Shown: positions 14,743 through 23,674 of the stretch, piece after piece | How the letters are laid out: each line of letters opens with the position of its first letter | How positions within the stretch are numbered: position 1 is the first letter of the stretch | Assembly: GCF_017377575.1 (NCBI RefSeq) | Contig: NZ_JAFREM010000018.1 | Span: 310,001 to 374,000, forward strand | Origin: Candidatus Enterococcus moelleringii | Lineage (GTDB): Bacteria; Bacillota; Bacilli; Lactobacillales; Enterococcaceae | Length of the DNA: 64,000 nucleotides | Direction: 5' to 3' | The notes under the pieces: generated by a model | The model's database searches: none | Told to the model about the DNA's origin: nothing | Seen by the model: only the letters and a program-made list of their open reading frames with translations | Program-made: the position numbers and the translations under genes

Positions 14743-16584
14743 GTGAATTACAGAAATGATATCCGTAACGTTGCAATTATCGCCCATGTCGATCACGGGA
14801 AAACAACGTTAGTGGATGAAATGTTGAAACAATCAGATACGTTAGACAGCCACGTAAGCTTACAGGAACGGGCAATGGATTCAAATGCGTTGGAAAAAGA
14901 ACGCGGCATTACCATTCTTGCTAAAAATACAGCAGTAAACTACAAAGATTATAAAATCAACATTATGGACACACCAGGACACGCGGACTTCGGCGGCGAA
15001 GTTGAACGGATTATGAAAATGGTAGACGGCGTACTATTAGTAGTCGATGCCTACGAAGGCACAATGCCTCAAACACGTTTTGTATTGAAAAAAGCGTTGG
15101 AACAACATTTGATTCCAATCGTAGTGGTAAACAAAATTGACAAACCTTCTGCACGTCCAGAAGCAGTTGTTGATGAAGTATTAGAATTGTTTATCGAATT
15201 AGGTGCTGATGACGATCAATTGGACTTCCCAGTAATCTACACTTCAGCAATCAACGGAACGTCTAGCTTGTCTGACGATCCTGCAGACCAACAAGATACT
15301 ATGGTTCCAATTTTTGACACCATTATTGAAAAAATTCCTGCACCGGTTGACAACAGCGATGATCCATTGCAATTCCAAGTTTCTTTATTGGATTACAATG
15401 ACTACGTTGGTCGTATCGGGATTGGTCGTATTTTCCGCGGAAAAATCAGCGTCGGTGACCAAGTGTCATTGATTAAATTAGACGGCACAATCAAGAATTT
15501 CCGTGTTACTAAAATCTTCGGTTTCTTTGGTTTGAAACGCTTGGAAGTCCAAGAAGCTAAAGCCGGCGATTTGATTGCTTTGTCAGGGATGGAAGATATC
15601 TTCGTTGGGGAAACAGTTACACCTGTAGACCATCAAGATGCGTTGCCAATCCTGCACATTGACGAACCTACTTTGCAAATGACTTTCTTGACCAACAACT
15701 CACCATTCGCTGGTCGCGAAGGTAAATATGTTACTTCTCGTAAAATTGAAGAACGTTTGATGTCTGAATTGCATACCGATGTTTCTTTACGTGTGGAACC
15801 GACTGACTCTCCAGATGCTTGGGTTGTTTCTGGCCGTGGGGAATTGCATTTGTCTATCATGATCGAAAACATGCGTCGTGAAGGCTATGAATTGCAAGTA
15901 TCTCGTCCTGAAGTTATTGAACGTATGGTTGAAGGCGTCCGTTGCGAACCATTTGAATTGGTTCAAATCGATACTCCTGAAGAATATATGGGTAGTGTAA
16001 TTGAAGCTTTGGGTCAACGTAAAGCAGAAATGCAAGACATGATCCATTCTGGTAATGGTCAAGTTCGTTTGGTCTTCTTAGCTCCAGCTCGTGGTTTGAT
16101 CGGATTCACTACTGAATTCTTATCAATGACTCGCGGCTACGGCATCATGAACCACACCTTTGATCAATACTTGCCAAAAATCCAAGGTCACTTAGGCGGC
16201 CGTCGTAACGGCGTGTTGGTTTCTGTTGACAACGGTAAAGCGACTACTTACTCAATCATGAGTGTAGAAGAACGTGGTACAGTCTTTGTTGCACCTGGTA
16301 CTGAAGTTTATGAAGGTATGATCGTCGGCGAAAGCAGCCGTGATAAGGACCTTGGCGTAAACATCACGAAAGCAAAACAAATGACCAACGTTCGTTCAGC
16401 CAATAAAGACCAAACGTCTGTCATCAAAAAACCTCGTACTTTATCATTGGAAGAATCATTAGAATTCTTGAACGATGACGAATATTGCGAAATTACACCA
16501 GAAAGCATTCGTTTGCGTAAACAAATCTTGAACAAAGCAGAACGCGAAAAAGCTGCGAAGAAAAACAAAGCGATTGAAGCGTAA
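14743..16584 (+). CDS. typA: Ribosome-associated translational GTPase TypA/BipA
   Basis: This 613-residue GTPase of the EF-G class binds the 70S ribosome and supports ribosome assembly and stress or cold adaptation. The G1 motif AHVDHGKT is at 14-21, then the switch with [17 protein letters not shown] and NKIDKP. Beta-barrel and EF-G-like domains follow, then the BipA-specific C-terminal domain ([20 protein letters not shown] region, read in parts). GTG 14743 is chosen because AAAGGAG lies nine bases upstream and [20 protein letters not shown] is the usual family start. Codon use is strongly biased, typical of a highly expressed gene. Confidence 0.97.
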   Translation: MNYRNDIRNVAIIAHVDHGKTTLVDEMLKQSDTLDSHVSLQERAMDSNALEKERGITILAKNTAVNYKDYKINIMDTPGHADFGGEVERIMKMVDGVLLVVDAYEGTMPQTRFVLKKALEQHLIPIVVVNKIDKPSARPEAVVDEVLELFIELGADDDQLDFPVIYTSAINGTSSLSDDPADQQDTMVPIFDTIIEKIPAPVDNSDDPLQFQVSLLDYNDYVGRIGIGRIFRGKISVGDQVSLIKLDGTIKNFRVTKIFGFFGLKRLEVQEAKAGDLIALSGMEDIFVGETVTPVDHQDALPILHIDEPTLQMTFLTNNSPFAGREGKYVTSRKIEERLMSELHTDVSLRVEPTDSPDAWVVSGRGELHLSIMIENMRREGYELQVSRPEVIERMVEGVRCEPFELVQIDTPEEYMGSVIEALGQRKAEMQDMIHSGNGQVRLVFLAPARGLIGFTTEFLSMTRGYGIMNHTFDQYLPKIQGHLGGRRNGVLVSVDNGKATTYSIMSVEERGTVFVAPGTEVYEGMIVGESSRDKDLGVNITKAKQMTNVRSANKDQTSVIKKPRTLSLEESLEFLNDDEYCEITPESIRLRKQILNKAEREKAAKKNKAIEA

Positions 16585-16601
16585 AGTTTAAATAATGAAG
16601 G

Positions 16602-16635
16602 GAGCTCCTGACTATGCGGTCAGGGGTTCTTTTTT
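16602..16635 (+). terminator. Terminator after typA
   Basis: GAGCTCCTGAC at 16602-16612 pairs with GTCAGGGGTTC at 16619-16629, including two G-T pairs, followed by a T run. Confidence 0.85.
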
Positions 16636-16723
16636 CGTATATGCAATAATATAGACTATTGTTTTAAATACTATAGAATGCTAATATTTAATGAGAATAT
16701 TTTGAGTTATAGGAGGGTTAATA

Positions 16724-17533
16724 TTGTCCAGCGGCTATTACAACTTATATTTAGATGAGTGTTTGCATATTGATGATACTACTAAAGAAAAAGTATACGG
16801 GATAGTAGGTATCATTGTTAATAAATCTGAACTAACAAATGTTAGACATGAGTTAGGTGACTTAAAAATTCGTATCTGGGAGAATGAGCTTCGTGCGGCA
16901 GAGGCAAAAAATGTAGTTCTCCACGCTGCAGAAATATATAGGTCGAATAGAAAAGGAAAGGTTAAAAATATAAATTATTCTATTTTTAGAAGCAATAGTA
17001 AGCTGCGAGAGGTCTTCAATGGTGTCACTGACATAATAGAGAAAAATAATTTAGCTATTATCGGATGTGTAGCTAACCTTACAACACTTTCAAGCAGGTA
17101 TAAAATGAAAACGGATAATTATATAGGTGATTCAATTTGTATGAATAAGATCATAAATAATTTTGCCTGTTTTTTGAAGTGTCACAATGCTAAAGGAAGC
17201 ATTATCTTTGAAAGCCGAGCAACATCGACTCATCACGGGGCTGATAGCAAACTAAAAAAACAGTTCTATAAAATTATGGCACACGGAACTACAATATATA
17301 AACCAATTGAGCTTCAGGATGTAATTGAATCAATTAGTTTTGTCAAAAAGCAGGAGAACGAAGCAGGTTTGCAGATATCTGATTTCATCATCCAACCTTT
17401 TATTTTTAATTTTTGTGGAATAAAGCAGAAAAAGCCTAATATCTATCAGCGAATCAGAAAACAAAGATATTCTGGCGGTAAAGAGCTTGGAGGAACTGAA
17501 TCTGGAATTTTTGGGGTTACTTACGTGAAATAG
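16724..17533 (+). CDS. DUF3800 domain protein
   Basis: This 269-residue protein starts with TTG after AGGAGGG. The N-terminal YLDEC (Asp11-Glu12) in a beta strand and the C-terminal LQISDFI (Asp220) fit the conserved acidic positions of DUF3800, a family thought to have an RNase H-like fold. Its biochemical role is unsettled, and its members are frequent in mobile and defence-rich DNA. The gene is clearly more AT-rich than typA and ylaN on either side, which suggests transfer. A promoter for a separate structured RNA begins six bases after its stop codon. This matters because structured RNA motifs beside DUF3800 genes have been described by comparative genomics (DUF3800 RNA motifs). Confidence 0.8.
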   Translation: MSSGYYNLYLDECLHIDDTTKEKVYGIVGIIVNKSELTNVRHELGDLKIRIWENELRAAEAKNVVLHAAEIYRSNRKGKVKNINYSIFRSNSKLREVFNGVTDIIEKNNLAIIGCVANLTTLSSRYKMKTDNYIGDSICMNKIINNFACFLKCHNAKGSIIFESRATSTHHGADSKLKKQFYKIMAHGTTIYKPIELQDVIESISFVKKQENEAGLQISDFIIQPFIFNFCGIKQKKPNIYQRIRKQRYSGGKELGGTESGIFGVTYVK

Positions 17534-17538
17534 ATAGG

Positions 17539-17567
17539 TTGACAAAGGTTTTTTTTGGATATAATAT
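17539..17567 (+). promoter_or_regulatory. Promoter of the structured RNA
   Basis: TTGACA at 17539-17544 is followed by TATAATAT at 17560-17567. The spacing is 15 bases to TATAAT or 17 to TAATAT. Transcription would begin near 17573, just after the DUF3800 stop codon. Confidence 0.65.
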
Positions 17568-17572
17568 ATAAT

Positions 17573-17744
17573 TATCAGGTACGGACAAGATTAACTTCTT
17601 ATGTCTTCGGACAATCGTACACTGGCTTTATATGATGTATTAAGGGTGTCAGTTTTGGAATATTCTAAAACTGCATGATTGAGTTCATGTCGTCACCCAC
17701 TTAAGTGTTGAGAGGGATGTCACATGATATCCTTCTCTTTTTTT
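17573..17744 (+). ncRNA. Structured non-coding RNA next to DUF3800 gene
   Basis: An RNA of about 170 nucleotides is framed by a promoter and an intrinsic terminator. GTACG (17579-17583) pairs with CGTAC (17616-17620) around a GACA/TGTC inner stem. GGGTG (17644-17648) pairs with CACCC (17694-17698) and closes a three-way junction. The junction holds two directly abutting hairpins: 17650-17673 (CAGTTTTGG with its complement) and 17674-17689 (CATGA/TCATG). A self-complementary CACTTAAGTG and then the terminator stem (17710-17737) follow. Membership in one of the published DUF3800 RNA motifs is an inference from the context; I could not align it. Confidence 0.6.
17710..17744 (+). terminator. Terminator of the structured RNA
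   Basis: GAGAGGGATGTC (17710-17721) pairs with GATATCCTTCTC (17726-17737) over a four-base loop, followed by seven T. Confidence 0.85.
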
Positions 17745-17767
17745 ATATCTTTGGACAAATTTTATGG

Positions 17768-17875
17768 ATGCAACTCCATAAATTTGAGGACGCCACCCAC
17801 ATTTTGAATGTATTTGATGAAGATACTGAATTGATGAGCACAGAAGTAGATATTTTAGCAGCGATTAACAGTTAG
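17768..17875 (+). pseudogene. Short coding-looking remnant
   Basis: The frame reads MQLHKFEDATHILNVF and then a 19-residue acidic tail ending in AAINS before TAG. Composition looks like real coding sequence, but there is no ribosome site and it begins within 25 bases of the terminator. It lies in the same frame as the ORF at 17933, separated by 19 codons containing stops. It is probably a scrap of a lost gene; I do not recognise the family. Confidence 0.3.
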
Positions 17876-17938
17876 AGAACAATCAAGAAACCATAGACCA
17901 GAAAATGGTAACGAGTACATAGCAGGAGGAAGATGATT

Positions 17939-18142
17939 ATGGATATGAATAAGGCGAAGATGATTAATGATGCCGTACTATCTACTGTGGAGAGGAAAGC
18001 TCAAGAGCGTGGAGCTGACATAAAAGCTGAGAAAATCGCTTTGAATCTGCTGAAAGAAGGTCTACCGATTGATTTGATTGTAAAAACAACTGGCTTAACA
18101 GTTGAAGAGATAAAAGAGATTCAAGATCACTTGACGCAATAA
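17939..18142 (+). CDS. Small protein resembling the C-terminus of Rpn/PD-(D/E)XK transposase-family proteins
   Basis: This 67-residue ORF has AGGAGG at 17924-17929, nine bases before ATG 17939 (an in-frame ATG at 17933 is too close). The charged helix, then ALNLLKEGLPIDLIVKTTGL and TVEEIKEIQ, is the typical tail of Rpn (recombination-promoting nuclease/putative transposase) proteins. The nuclease part is missing. Either it is a surviving fragment or a stand-alone tail that is still translated. Rpn tails are known to be expressed separately in some systems as small proteins that affect the full-length nuclease; whether that happens here is unknown. Confidence 0.5.
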   Translation: MDMNKAKMINDAVLSTVERKAQERGADIKAEKIALNLLKEGLPIDLIVKTTGLTVEEIKEIQDHLTQ

Positions 18143-18186
18143 CAGGTGGAAAAGAAATTCACTGGTTAAATAATACGAGGATGATT

Positions 18187-18246
18187 GAGCATAGAAGTTT
18201 CTAATTGGGAAGTTAGCCCAAACTGAAACTTCAATGCTCTTTTTTT
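18187..18246 (+). terminator. Terminator after the Rpn-tail ORF
   Basis: GAGCATAGAAGTTTC (18187-18201) pairs with GAAACTTCAATGCTC (18225-18239) with one mismatch, followed by seven T. Confidence 0.85.
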
Positions 18247-18249
18247 AAT

Positions 18250-18690
18250 AAGTGGGAAACTAATAATCATTCAATATTAACAAGATAATAATATCGCAAA
18301 TGAAATTACTGTTCCAACCTCCTATTTGATAACTCCCAAAACCCATAATATCCACAGCCACCACAGGGCATTACATTTCAATAACAAGAGAGACACCGAT
18401 CAGAAGTCCTCATTTACTATTGTGAGGTCAATATAAGAGTAACCGCGACCAAAGTGGTAAAACGGTTTGAAGCAAATATCGCTGTTTTAATGCCGTTTTT
18501 GTTATGTTTCACAAAGTGATTTTGTTTCATATTCGTTGGTGGAACCAATTGCGGAATGAACAGTTTTCAGAGGATTTTTCGGGTTTGTCATCTGCTTGTA
18601 ATATTCGCTGCCTGTGTACAAGTGGAAAAACCGAACAAAGAATTTAATTAAAGCTTAGATGCTCCTTTTTTTCTCCTTTTTGCTTTTTTT
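18250..18690. other. Intergenic region without a recognised gene
   Basis: About 440 bases with no coding frame that I can support. A loose inverted repeat (AAAACGG near 18460 with CCGTTTT near 18495) could form a hairpin. The stretch is AT-rich and probably belongs to the same eroded accessory patch as the DUF3800 locus. Confidence 0.4.
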
Positions 18691-18693
18691 CTG

Positions 18694-18702
18694 TGCTATA
18701 AT
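18694..18702 (+). promoter_or_regulatory. Extended -10 promoter of the ylaN-ftsW-pyc operon
   Basis: TGCTATAAT, identical to the typA -10, sits 30 bases before the ylaN start. Confidence 0.6.
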
Positions 18703-18731
18703 ATTGAAACTAAGGATAGGAGGGAAGCAAA

Positions 18732-19034
18732 ATGGAACCTATTTCTTCTGATTTTGCCGTAAAAATATTGAATGATGATGCCCTGCGCATCAAGCTTCTG
18801 ATTCAAAATCAACACAATAGTTTGTGTATTTCGCAGTGTAAGGCGTTCGAAGAAGTTGTTGATACACAAATGTACGGCTTCTCGCGTCAAGTATTCTTCG
18901 CTGAACGGATTGGTATTCTTAATAAAGGAGAAGGCCAACAGATGTTAAGCGATTTAGAAGCAGAGTTGAACCGTTTATACACTGAGTTGTATGAAAACCG
19001 TCAAGAAACTAATGAAACTAGCAAGGAGGCATAA
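18732..19034 (+). CDS. ylaN: YlaN family protein (UPF0358)
   Basis: This 100-residue, mostly helical protein belongs to the YlaN family of Bacilli. In B. subtilis and S. aureus this protein is linked to iron homeostasis through interaction with the Fur repressor and is needed under iron limitation. Recognisable stretches are NDDALRIKLLIQNQ, CKAFEEVVDTQMYGFSRQV and FAERIGILNKGEG. AGGAGG precedes ATG 18732. It is the first gene of a run with ftsW (four-base gap) and pyc, the order kept in many Bacilli. Confidence 0.93.
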   Translation: MEPISSDFAVKILNDDALRIKLLIQNQHNSLCISQCKAFEEVVDTQMYGFSRQVFFAERIGILNKGEGQQMLSDLEAELNRLYTELYENRQETNETSKEA

Positions 19035-19037
19035 TCC

Positions 19038-20231
19038 TTGCCGAAGTCCAAGATAAGAAAGCGTCACTTTTTAGATTACAGTATTTTGATTCCGTATTTA
19101 ATATTATCCGTTGTCGGATTGATTTTTGTTTATAGTTCTACCTCTTATCTTCAGATTGTTCAAGGTTACGACCCGACTTCTTACGTGAAGAACCAGTCGA
19201 TTTTTTGGCTGCTAAGTCTGGTCGTTATCATCTTAATGTACAAAATGAAAACAGATGTCTTAAAAAGCCAGCAATTGATTGTCTTTGCGACCTTAGTCAT
19301 TTTTGTATTATTGATTCTGACACCGTTTATCGGTGAAGAGGTCAACGGGGCCAAGGGTTGGCTGGATTTCTTTGGTTTCAGCTTGCAGCCGGCCGAGTAT
19401 TTGAAGATTATGGTGGTTTGGTATTTGGCTTACATATTATCCAAGCGCCAGGAAACAATACAAGATAATTTTTGGGCTGATATGAAACGTCCAATGCTTT
19501 TGGTATTTCTCATGGTGTTTCTGGTGGTGATTCAACCGGACATGGGGAATGCGGCGATTATTACTCTGCTGGCGGTGATTTTATTGCTGGCTAGTGGGGT
19601 TAATTGGTTTTACACCGTGGTGATTGGCGGTGCGGGTGTCGGCCTGAGTGTAATAGCGATTGAGTTTTTGAGTCATTTTGGTCAGTACATCGTTCCACAA
19701 CGTTTTCAATATATTGTCAGTCGTTTTGCTGTCTTTAAGAATCCCTTTATGGATGAATTGAATCAAGGGCATCAGTTAGCTAACGGCTATTACGCCATGT
19801 TTAATGGTGGCTGGTTCGGTCGCGGACTAGGCAATAGTATTGAGAAGAAAGGCTTTTTAAGTGAAGCTCATACCGACTTTATCTTCGCCATTGTGGCAGA
19901 AGAGGTTGGGTTAATTGGTGCGTTGGTCATTTTGGGTCTGTTGATCTTTATGATTATACGTATCTTTCTAGTTGGTATCCGATCGAAGAAACCTTTCAAT
20001 TCGTTGATTTGTATTGGGATCGGAAGTCTATTTTTATTACAGGTTTTTATTAATCTTGGTGGTTTGCTAGGTTTGATTCCATTGACTGGGATTACCTTCC
20101 CGTTTTTAAGTCAAGGTGGGAACAGCCTATTAGTTTTGTCTGTTGGTGTCGCATTTGCCTTAAATGTCAGTGCCGATGAAAAACGGACGAAGCTTGCAAT
20201 AGAATATGAATATTTGAAAAGTCAGGAGTGA
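19038..20231 (+). CDS. ftsW: FtsW/RodA/SpoVE family peptidoglycan polymerase, probably FtsW
   Basis: This 397-residue SEDS-family glycosyltransferase polymerises lipid II at the septum together with a class B PBP. About ten membrane segments are visible. Conserved loops include QPDMGNAAI and the region AMFNGGWFGRGLGNSIEKKG (20 residues), followed by HTDFIFAIVAEEVG and PFLSQGGNSL. TTG start has AAGGAGG nine bases upstream. Placement after ylaN and before pyc argues for FtsW rather than RodA. Confidence 0.93.
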   Translation: MPKSKIRKRHFLDYSILIPYLILSVVGLIFVYSSTSYLQIVQGYDPTSYVKNQSIFWLLSLVVIILMYKMKTDVLKSQQLIVFATLVIFVLLILTPFIGEEVNGAKGWLDFFGFSLQPAEYLKIMVVWYLAYILSKRQETIQDNFWADMKRPMLLVFLMVFLVVIQPDMGNAAIITLLAVILLLASGVNWFYTVVIGGAGVGLSVIAIEFLSHFGQYIVPQRFQYIVSRFAVFKNPFMDELNQGHQLANGYYAMFNGGWFGRGLGNSIEKKGFLSEAHTDFIFAIVAEEVGLIGALVILGLLIFMIIRIFLVGIRSKKPFNSLICIGIGSLFLLQVFINLGGLLGLIPLTGITFPFLSQGGNSLLVLSVGVAFALNVSADEKRTKLAIEYEYLKSQE

Positions 20232-20236
20232 AGTTA

Positions 20237-23200
20237 ATGAAAAAAGTTTTGGTGGCCAATCGTGGTGAGATCGCAACAAGAATTTTCCGTGCTTGCAGCG
20301 AGTTAAATATTCAAACAGTCGGAATCTTCGCACAAGAGGATACGTACTCAGTGCATCGCTTTAAAGCGGACGAAGCCTATTTGGTAGGCGAAGGGAAAAA
20401 GCCGATTGATGCGTATTTAGACATCGAAGATATTATTCGTGTGGCTAAAGAAGCTGGGGCAGATGCCATCCATCCGGGATATGGATTTTTATCTGAAAAT
20501 CTTGAATTCGCTACCCGCTGTCAAGAAGAAGGCCTGACTTTTGTGGGACCATCTTTGCATCACCTAGATATTTTTGGTGATAAAATCAAAGCGAAAACAG
20601 CGGCCTTGGATGCTGGTATTTCTTCTATTCCTGGTTCCGATGGCCCAGTGTCATCGATTGATGATGTGTTGGCTTTTGGCGAGTCTCACGGCTATCCTGT
20701 CATGATCAAAGCGGCATTAGGCGGCGGGGGTCGCGGCATGCGGGTGGCTCATGATGAAAAAGAAGCCCGTGAAGGCTACGAACGTGCAAAAAGCGAGGCT
20801 AAAGCAGCATTCGGCAGCGACGAAGTGTACGTGGAAAAATACGTTGGCAATCCAAAACATATTGAAGTCCAAATTTTAGGGGACAGCCATGGCAACGTGC
20901 TGCATTTATTTGAACGGGATTGTTCCGTGCAGCGTCGTCACCAAAAAGTAGTTGAGGTTGCGCCATGTCTTTCTCTAAGCGACAAGCAACGGGAAGATAT
21001 TTGTAATGCGGCAGTTCAATTAATGAAGCATGTTGGCTATATCAATGCCGGTACAGTGGAATTTTTGGTTGAAGGCGACGAATTCTATTTCATCGAAGTA
21101 AATCCTCGGGTCCAAGTAGAACACACCATTACCGAAATGATTACCGGTGTCGATATTGTGACCACGCAGTTATTAATTGCCCAAGGCAAAGATTTGCATA
21201 AAGAAATCGGCTTGCCAACCCAAGACCAGGTTAAAATGAACGGTTCTGCGATCCAATGCCGGATTACTACTGAAGATCCGTTGAACGGCTTTATGCCGGA
21301 TACTGGCAAGATCGATACTTATCGTTCTCCAGGTGGATTTGGCGTTCGTTTGGACGTCGGGAATGCTTATGCGGGTGCTGTGGTTACGCCTCACTTTGAC
21401 TCATTATTGGTAAAAGTGTGCACCCACGCCTTGACCTTTGATCAAACGATCCAAAAAATGCAGCGTTGTCTGCGTGAATTCCGGATTCGCGGGGTGAAAA
21501 CCAACATTTCATTTATGAACAATGTGATCAGTCATCCAGTCTTCCAAAGCGGCGATGCCAAAACAACTTTCATTGACAATACTCCTGAATTGTTCGAGTT
21601 TCCACGGGTAAGAGACCGCGGCAACAAGACGATGCGTTATATTTCTGAAATTACCATCAACGGGTTCCCAGGCATTGAGAAGGAGAAAAAGAAATTCTTC
21701 GAAGCACCTCGTATGCCTAAAGACCTGGAAGTAAAAAATATTGAAACAGCGAAACAAGTGCTGGACACTAAAGGCCCTGAAGCCGTGGCGGAATGGGTGA
21801 AGAAACAAGAGAATGTGTTGCTAACTGATACAACCTTCCGTGATGCTCATCAAAGCTTGTTGGCAACGCGAGTTCGTACCAACGATTTCGTGAAGATTGC
21901 TGAAGCAACTGGCGAAGCGATGCCGGAATTATTCTCCAGCGAAATGTGGGGCGGCGCGACCTTTGACGTGGCTTACCGTTTCCTAAGCGAAGATCCTTGG
22001 AAACGATTGAAGCTGTTGCGCAAAGCGATGCCGAATACCTTGCTGCAAATGTTATTCCGCGGCTCAAATGCGGTTGGTTACTCCAACTATCCAGACAACG
22101 TGCTGGAAGAGTTCATTAAAGAAGCGGCTCATAAAGGGATTGATGTCTTCCGTATTTTCGACAGCTTGAACTGGATTCCGCAAATGGAAAAAAGTATTCA
22201 ATTTGTGCGGGATGCTGGCAAGATTGCCGAAGCAGCGATCTGCTACACTGGGGACATTTTAGATGACAATCGTCCTAAATATAACGTACAATACTATAAA
22301 GATATGGCTAAGGAACTAGAAGCAACTGGGGCTCATATTATTGCGATTAAGGATATGGCTGGTTTGTTGAAACCACAGGCAGCTTATCGTTTAATCAGTG
22401 AGCTGAAGGCTACTACCGATCTGCCAATTCATTTGCATACCCATGATACAGCTGGTAACGGCATTATCACTTGCTCAGCTGCGGTTGAAGCCGGTGTGGA
22501 TATTGTGGATGTGGCGATGAGTGCTATGAGTGGTGCAACGAGTCAACCAAGTATGAGCAGCTTGTACTATGCGCTGCAAAACGAAGGAAGAACACCAGAT
22601 CTTGACCTGGCAAATGTCCGTCAGCTGAACCATTACTGGGAAGATGTGCGTCCGTATTACCGTGGCTTTGAAAACGGGATTGTGGCGGCTCAGACCGAAG
22701 TGTATCAACACGAAATGCCTGGTGGACAATACTCCAACCTACAGCAGCAAGCCAAAGCTGTCGGTCTTGGCGATCGCTGGGATGAAATTAAAGAAGTTTA
22801 TCATAATGTAAATATGATGTTTGGCGATATTGTTAAAGTAACGCCTTCTTCAAAAGTTGTCGGTGACATGGCCTTGTTCATGGTGCAAAACGACTTAACG
22901 GAACAAGACATTTACGATCGCGGCGAAGAATTAAGCTATCCAGATTCTGTGATCAGCTTCTTCCAAGGGGATTTAGGTCAGCCAGTTGGCGGCTTCCCGG
23001 AAAAACTGCAAAAAATCATTTTACAAGGTCGTCCGGCTTTGACGGAACGTCCAGGCAAATTTGCTAAACCAGTTGATTTTGCGGAAGTTAAAGCAGAATT
23101 AGCGGAATTAATCGGCTTTGAACCAAGTAAAACCGATGTCTTAAGCTACTTGATGTATCCGCAGGTATTCTTGGATTACCAAAAATCTTACGCCCAATTT

Positions 23201-23662
23201 GGCGATGTAACGCTGTTAGACACACCAACCTTCTTTGCTGGTATGCGTCTGGGCGAAACTATCAATGTCCAAATCGAAAAAGGCAAGATCTTGATCATTC
23301 GCCTTGATGAAATTGGTGAACCGGATATCGAAGGCAATCGTACCTTGTTCTTCAACTTGAACGGTCAACGTCGTGAAATCAACGTTAAAGACACCTCAAT
23401 TAAGAGCACAGTTCAAGCCAAACGCAAAGCGGAACCAACCAATCGGGAACAAATCGGCGCGACCATGTCTGGTTCGGTCTTGAAGGTTTTAGTGAAAAAA
23501 GGCGACACTGTCGAAAAAGGTCAGCCATTAATGGTGACTGAAGCTATGAAGATGGAAACCTCGATTGATGCCCGCTTTGATGGCGTCGTTGAGCATATTT
23601 ATGTGGAAGAAGGCGAAGGCATTTCTTCTGGTGATTTATTAATAGAAGTAACAGAAAAATAG
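20237..23662 (+). CDS. pyc: Pyruvate carboxylase
   Basis: This 1141-residue multifunctional biotin enzyme converts pyruvate, bicarbonate and ATP to oxaloacetate. Biotin carboxylase domain is at about 1-450 (VLVANRGEIA, the glycine-rich GGGGRGMR loop, EVNPRVQVEH). The carboxyltransferase domain at about 530-800 starts DTTFRDAHQSLLATR with metal-binding HLHTHDT. The biotinyl domain at the end has EAMKMET with biotin-accepting Lys1105. The length is normal for the single-chain form. ATG 20237 has AGGAG from the end of ftsW and lies six bases beyond the ftsW stop. It supplies oxaloacetate for aspartate-family synthesis in lactic bacteria with a partial TCA cycle. Confidence 0.97.
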   Translation: MKKVLVANRGEIATRIFRACSELNIQTVGIFAQEDTYSVHRFKADEAYLVGEGKKPIDAYLDIEDIIRVAKEAGADAIHPGYGFLSENLEFATRCQEEGLTFVGPSLHHLDIFGDKIKAKTAALDAGISSIPGSDGPVSSIDDVLAFGESHGYPVMIKAALGGGGRGMRVAHDEKEAREGYERAKSEAKAAFGSDEVYVEKYVGNPKHIEVQILGDSHGNVLHLFERDCSVQRRHQKVVEVAPCLSLSDKQREDICNAAVQLMKHVGYINAGTVEFLVEGDEFYFIEVNPRVQVEHTITEMITGVDIVTTQLLIAQGKDLHKEIGLPTQDQVKMNGSAIQCRITTEDPLNGFMPDTGKIDTYRSPGGFGVRLDVGNAYAGAVVTPHFDSLLVKVCTHALTFDQTIQKMQRCLREFRIRGVKTNISFMNNVISHPVFQSGDAKTTFIDNTPELFEFPRVRDRGNKTMRYISEITINGFPGIEKEKKKFFEAPRMPKDLEVKNIETAKQVLDTKGPEAVAEWVKKQENVLLTDTTFRDAHQSLLATRVRTNDFVKIAEATGEAMPELFSSEMWGGATFDVAYRFLSEDPWKRLKLLRKAMPNTLLQMLFRGSNAVGYSNYPDNVLEEFIKEAAHKGIDVFRIFDSLNWIPQMEKSIQFVRDAGKIAEAAICYTGDILDDNRPKYNVQYYKDMAKELEATGAHIIAIKDMAGLLKPQAAYRLISELKATTDLPIHLHTHDTAGNGIITCSAAVEAGVDIVDVAMSAMSGATSQPSMSSLYYALQNEGRTPDLDLANVRQLNHYWEDVRPYYRGFENGIVAAQTEVYQHEMPGGQYSNLQQQAKAVGLGDRWDEIKEVYHNVNMMFGDIVKVTPSSKVVGDMALFMVQNDLTEQDIYDRGEELSYPDSVISFFQGDLGQPVGGFPEKLQKIILQGRPALTERPGKFAKPVDFAEVKAELAELIGFEPSKTDVLSYLMYPQVFLDYQKSYAQFGDVTLLDTPTFFAGMRLGETINVQIEKGKILIIRLDEIGEPDIEGNRTLFFNLNGQRREINVKDTSIKSTVQAKRKAEPTNREQIGATMSGSVLKVLVKKGDTVEKGQPLMVTEAMKMETSIDARFDGVVEHIYVEEGEGISSGDLLIEVTEK

Positions 23663-23674
23663 GAGGGTAGCGTC

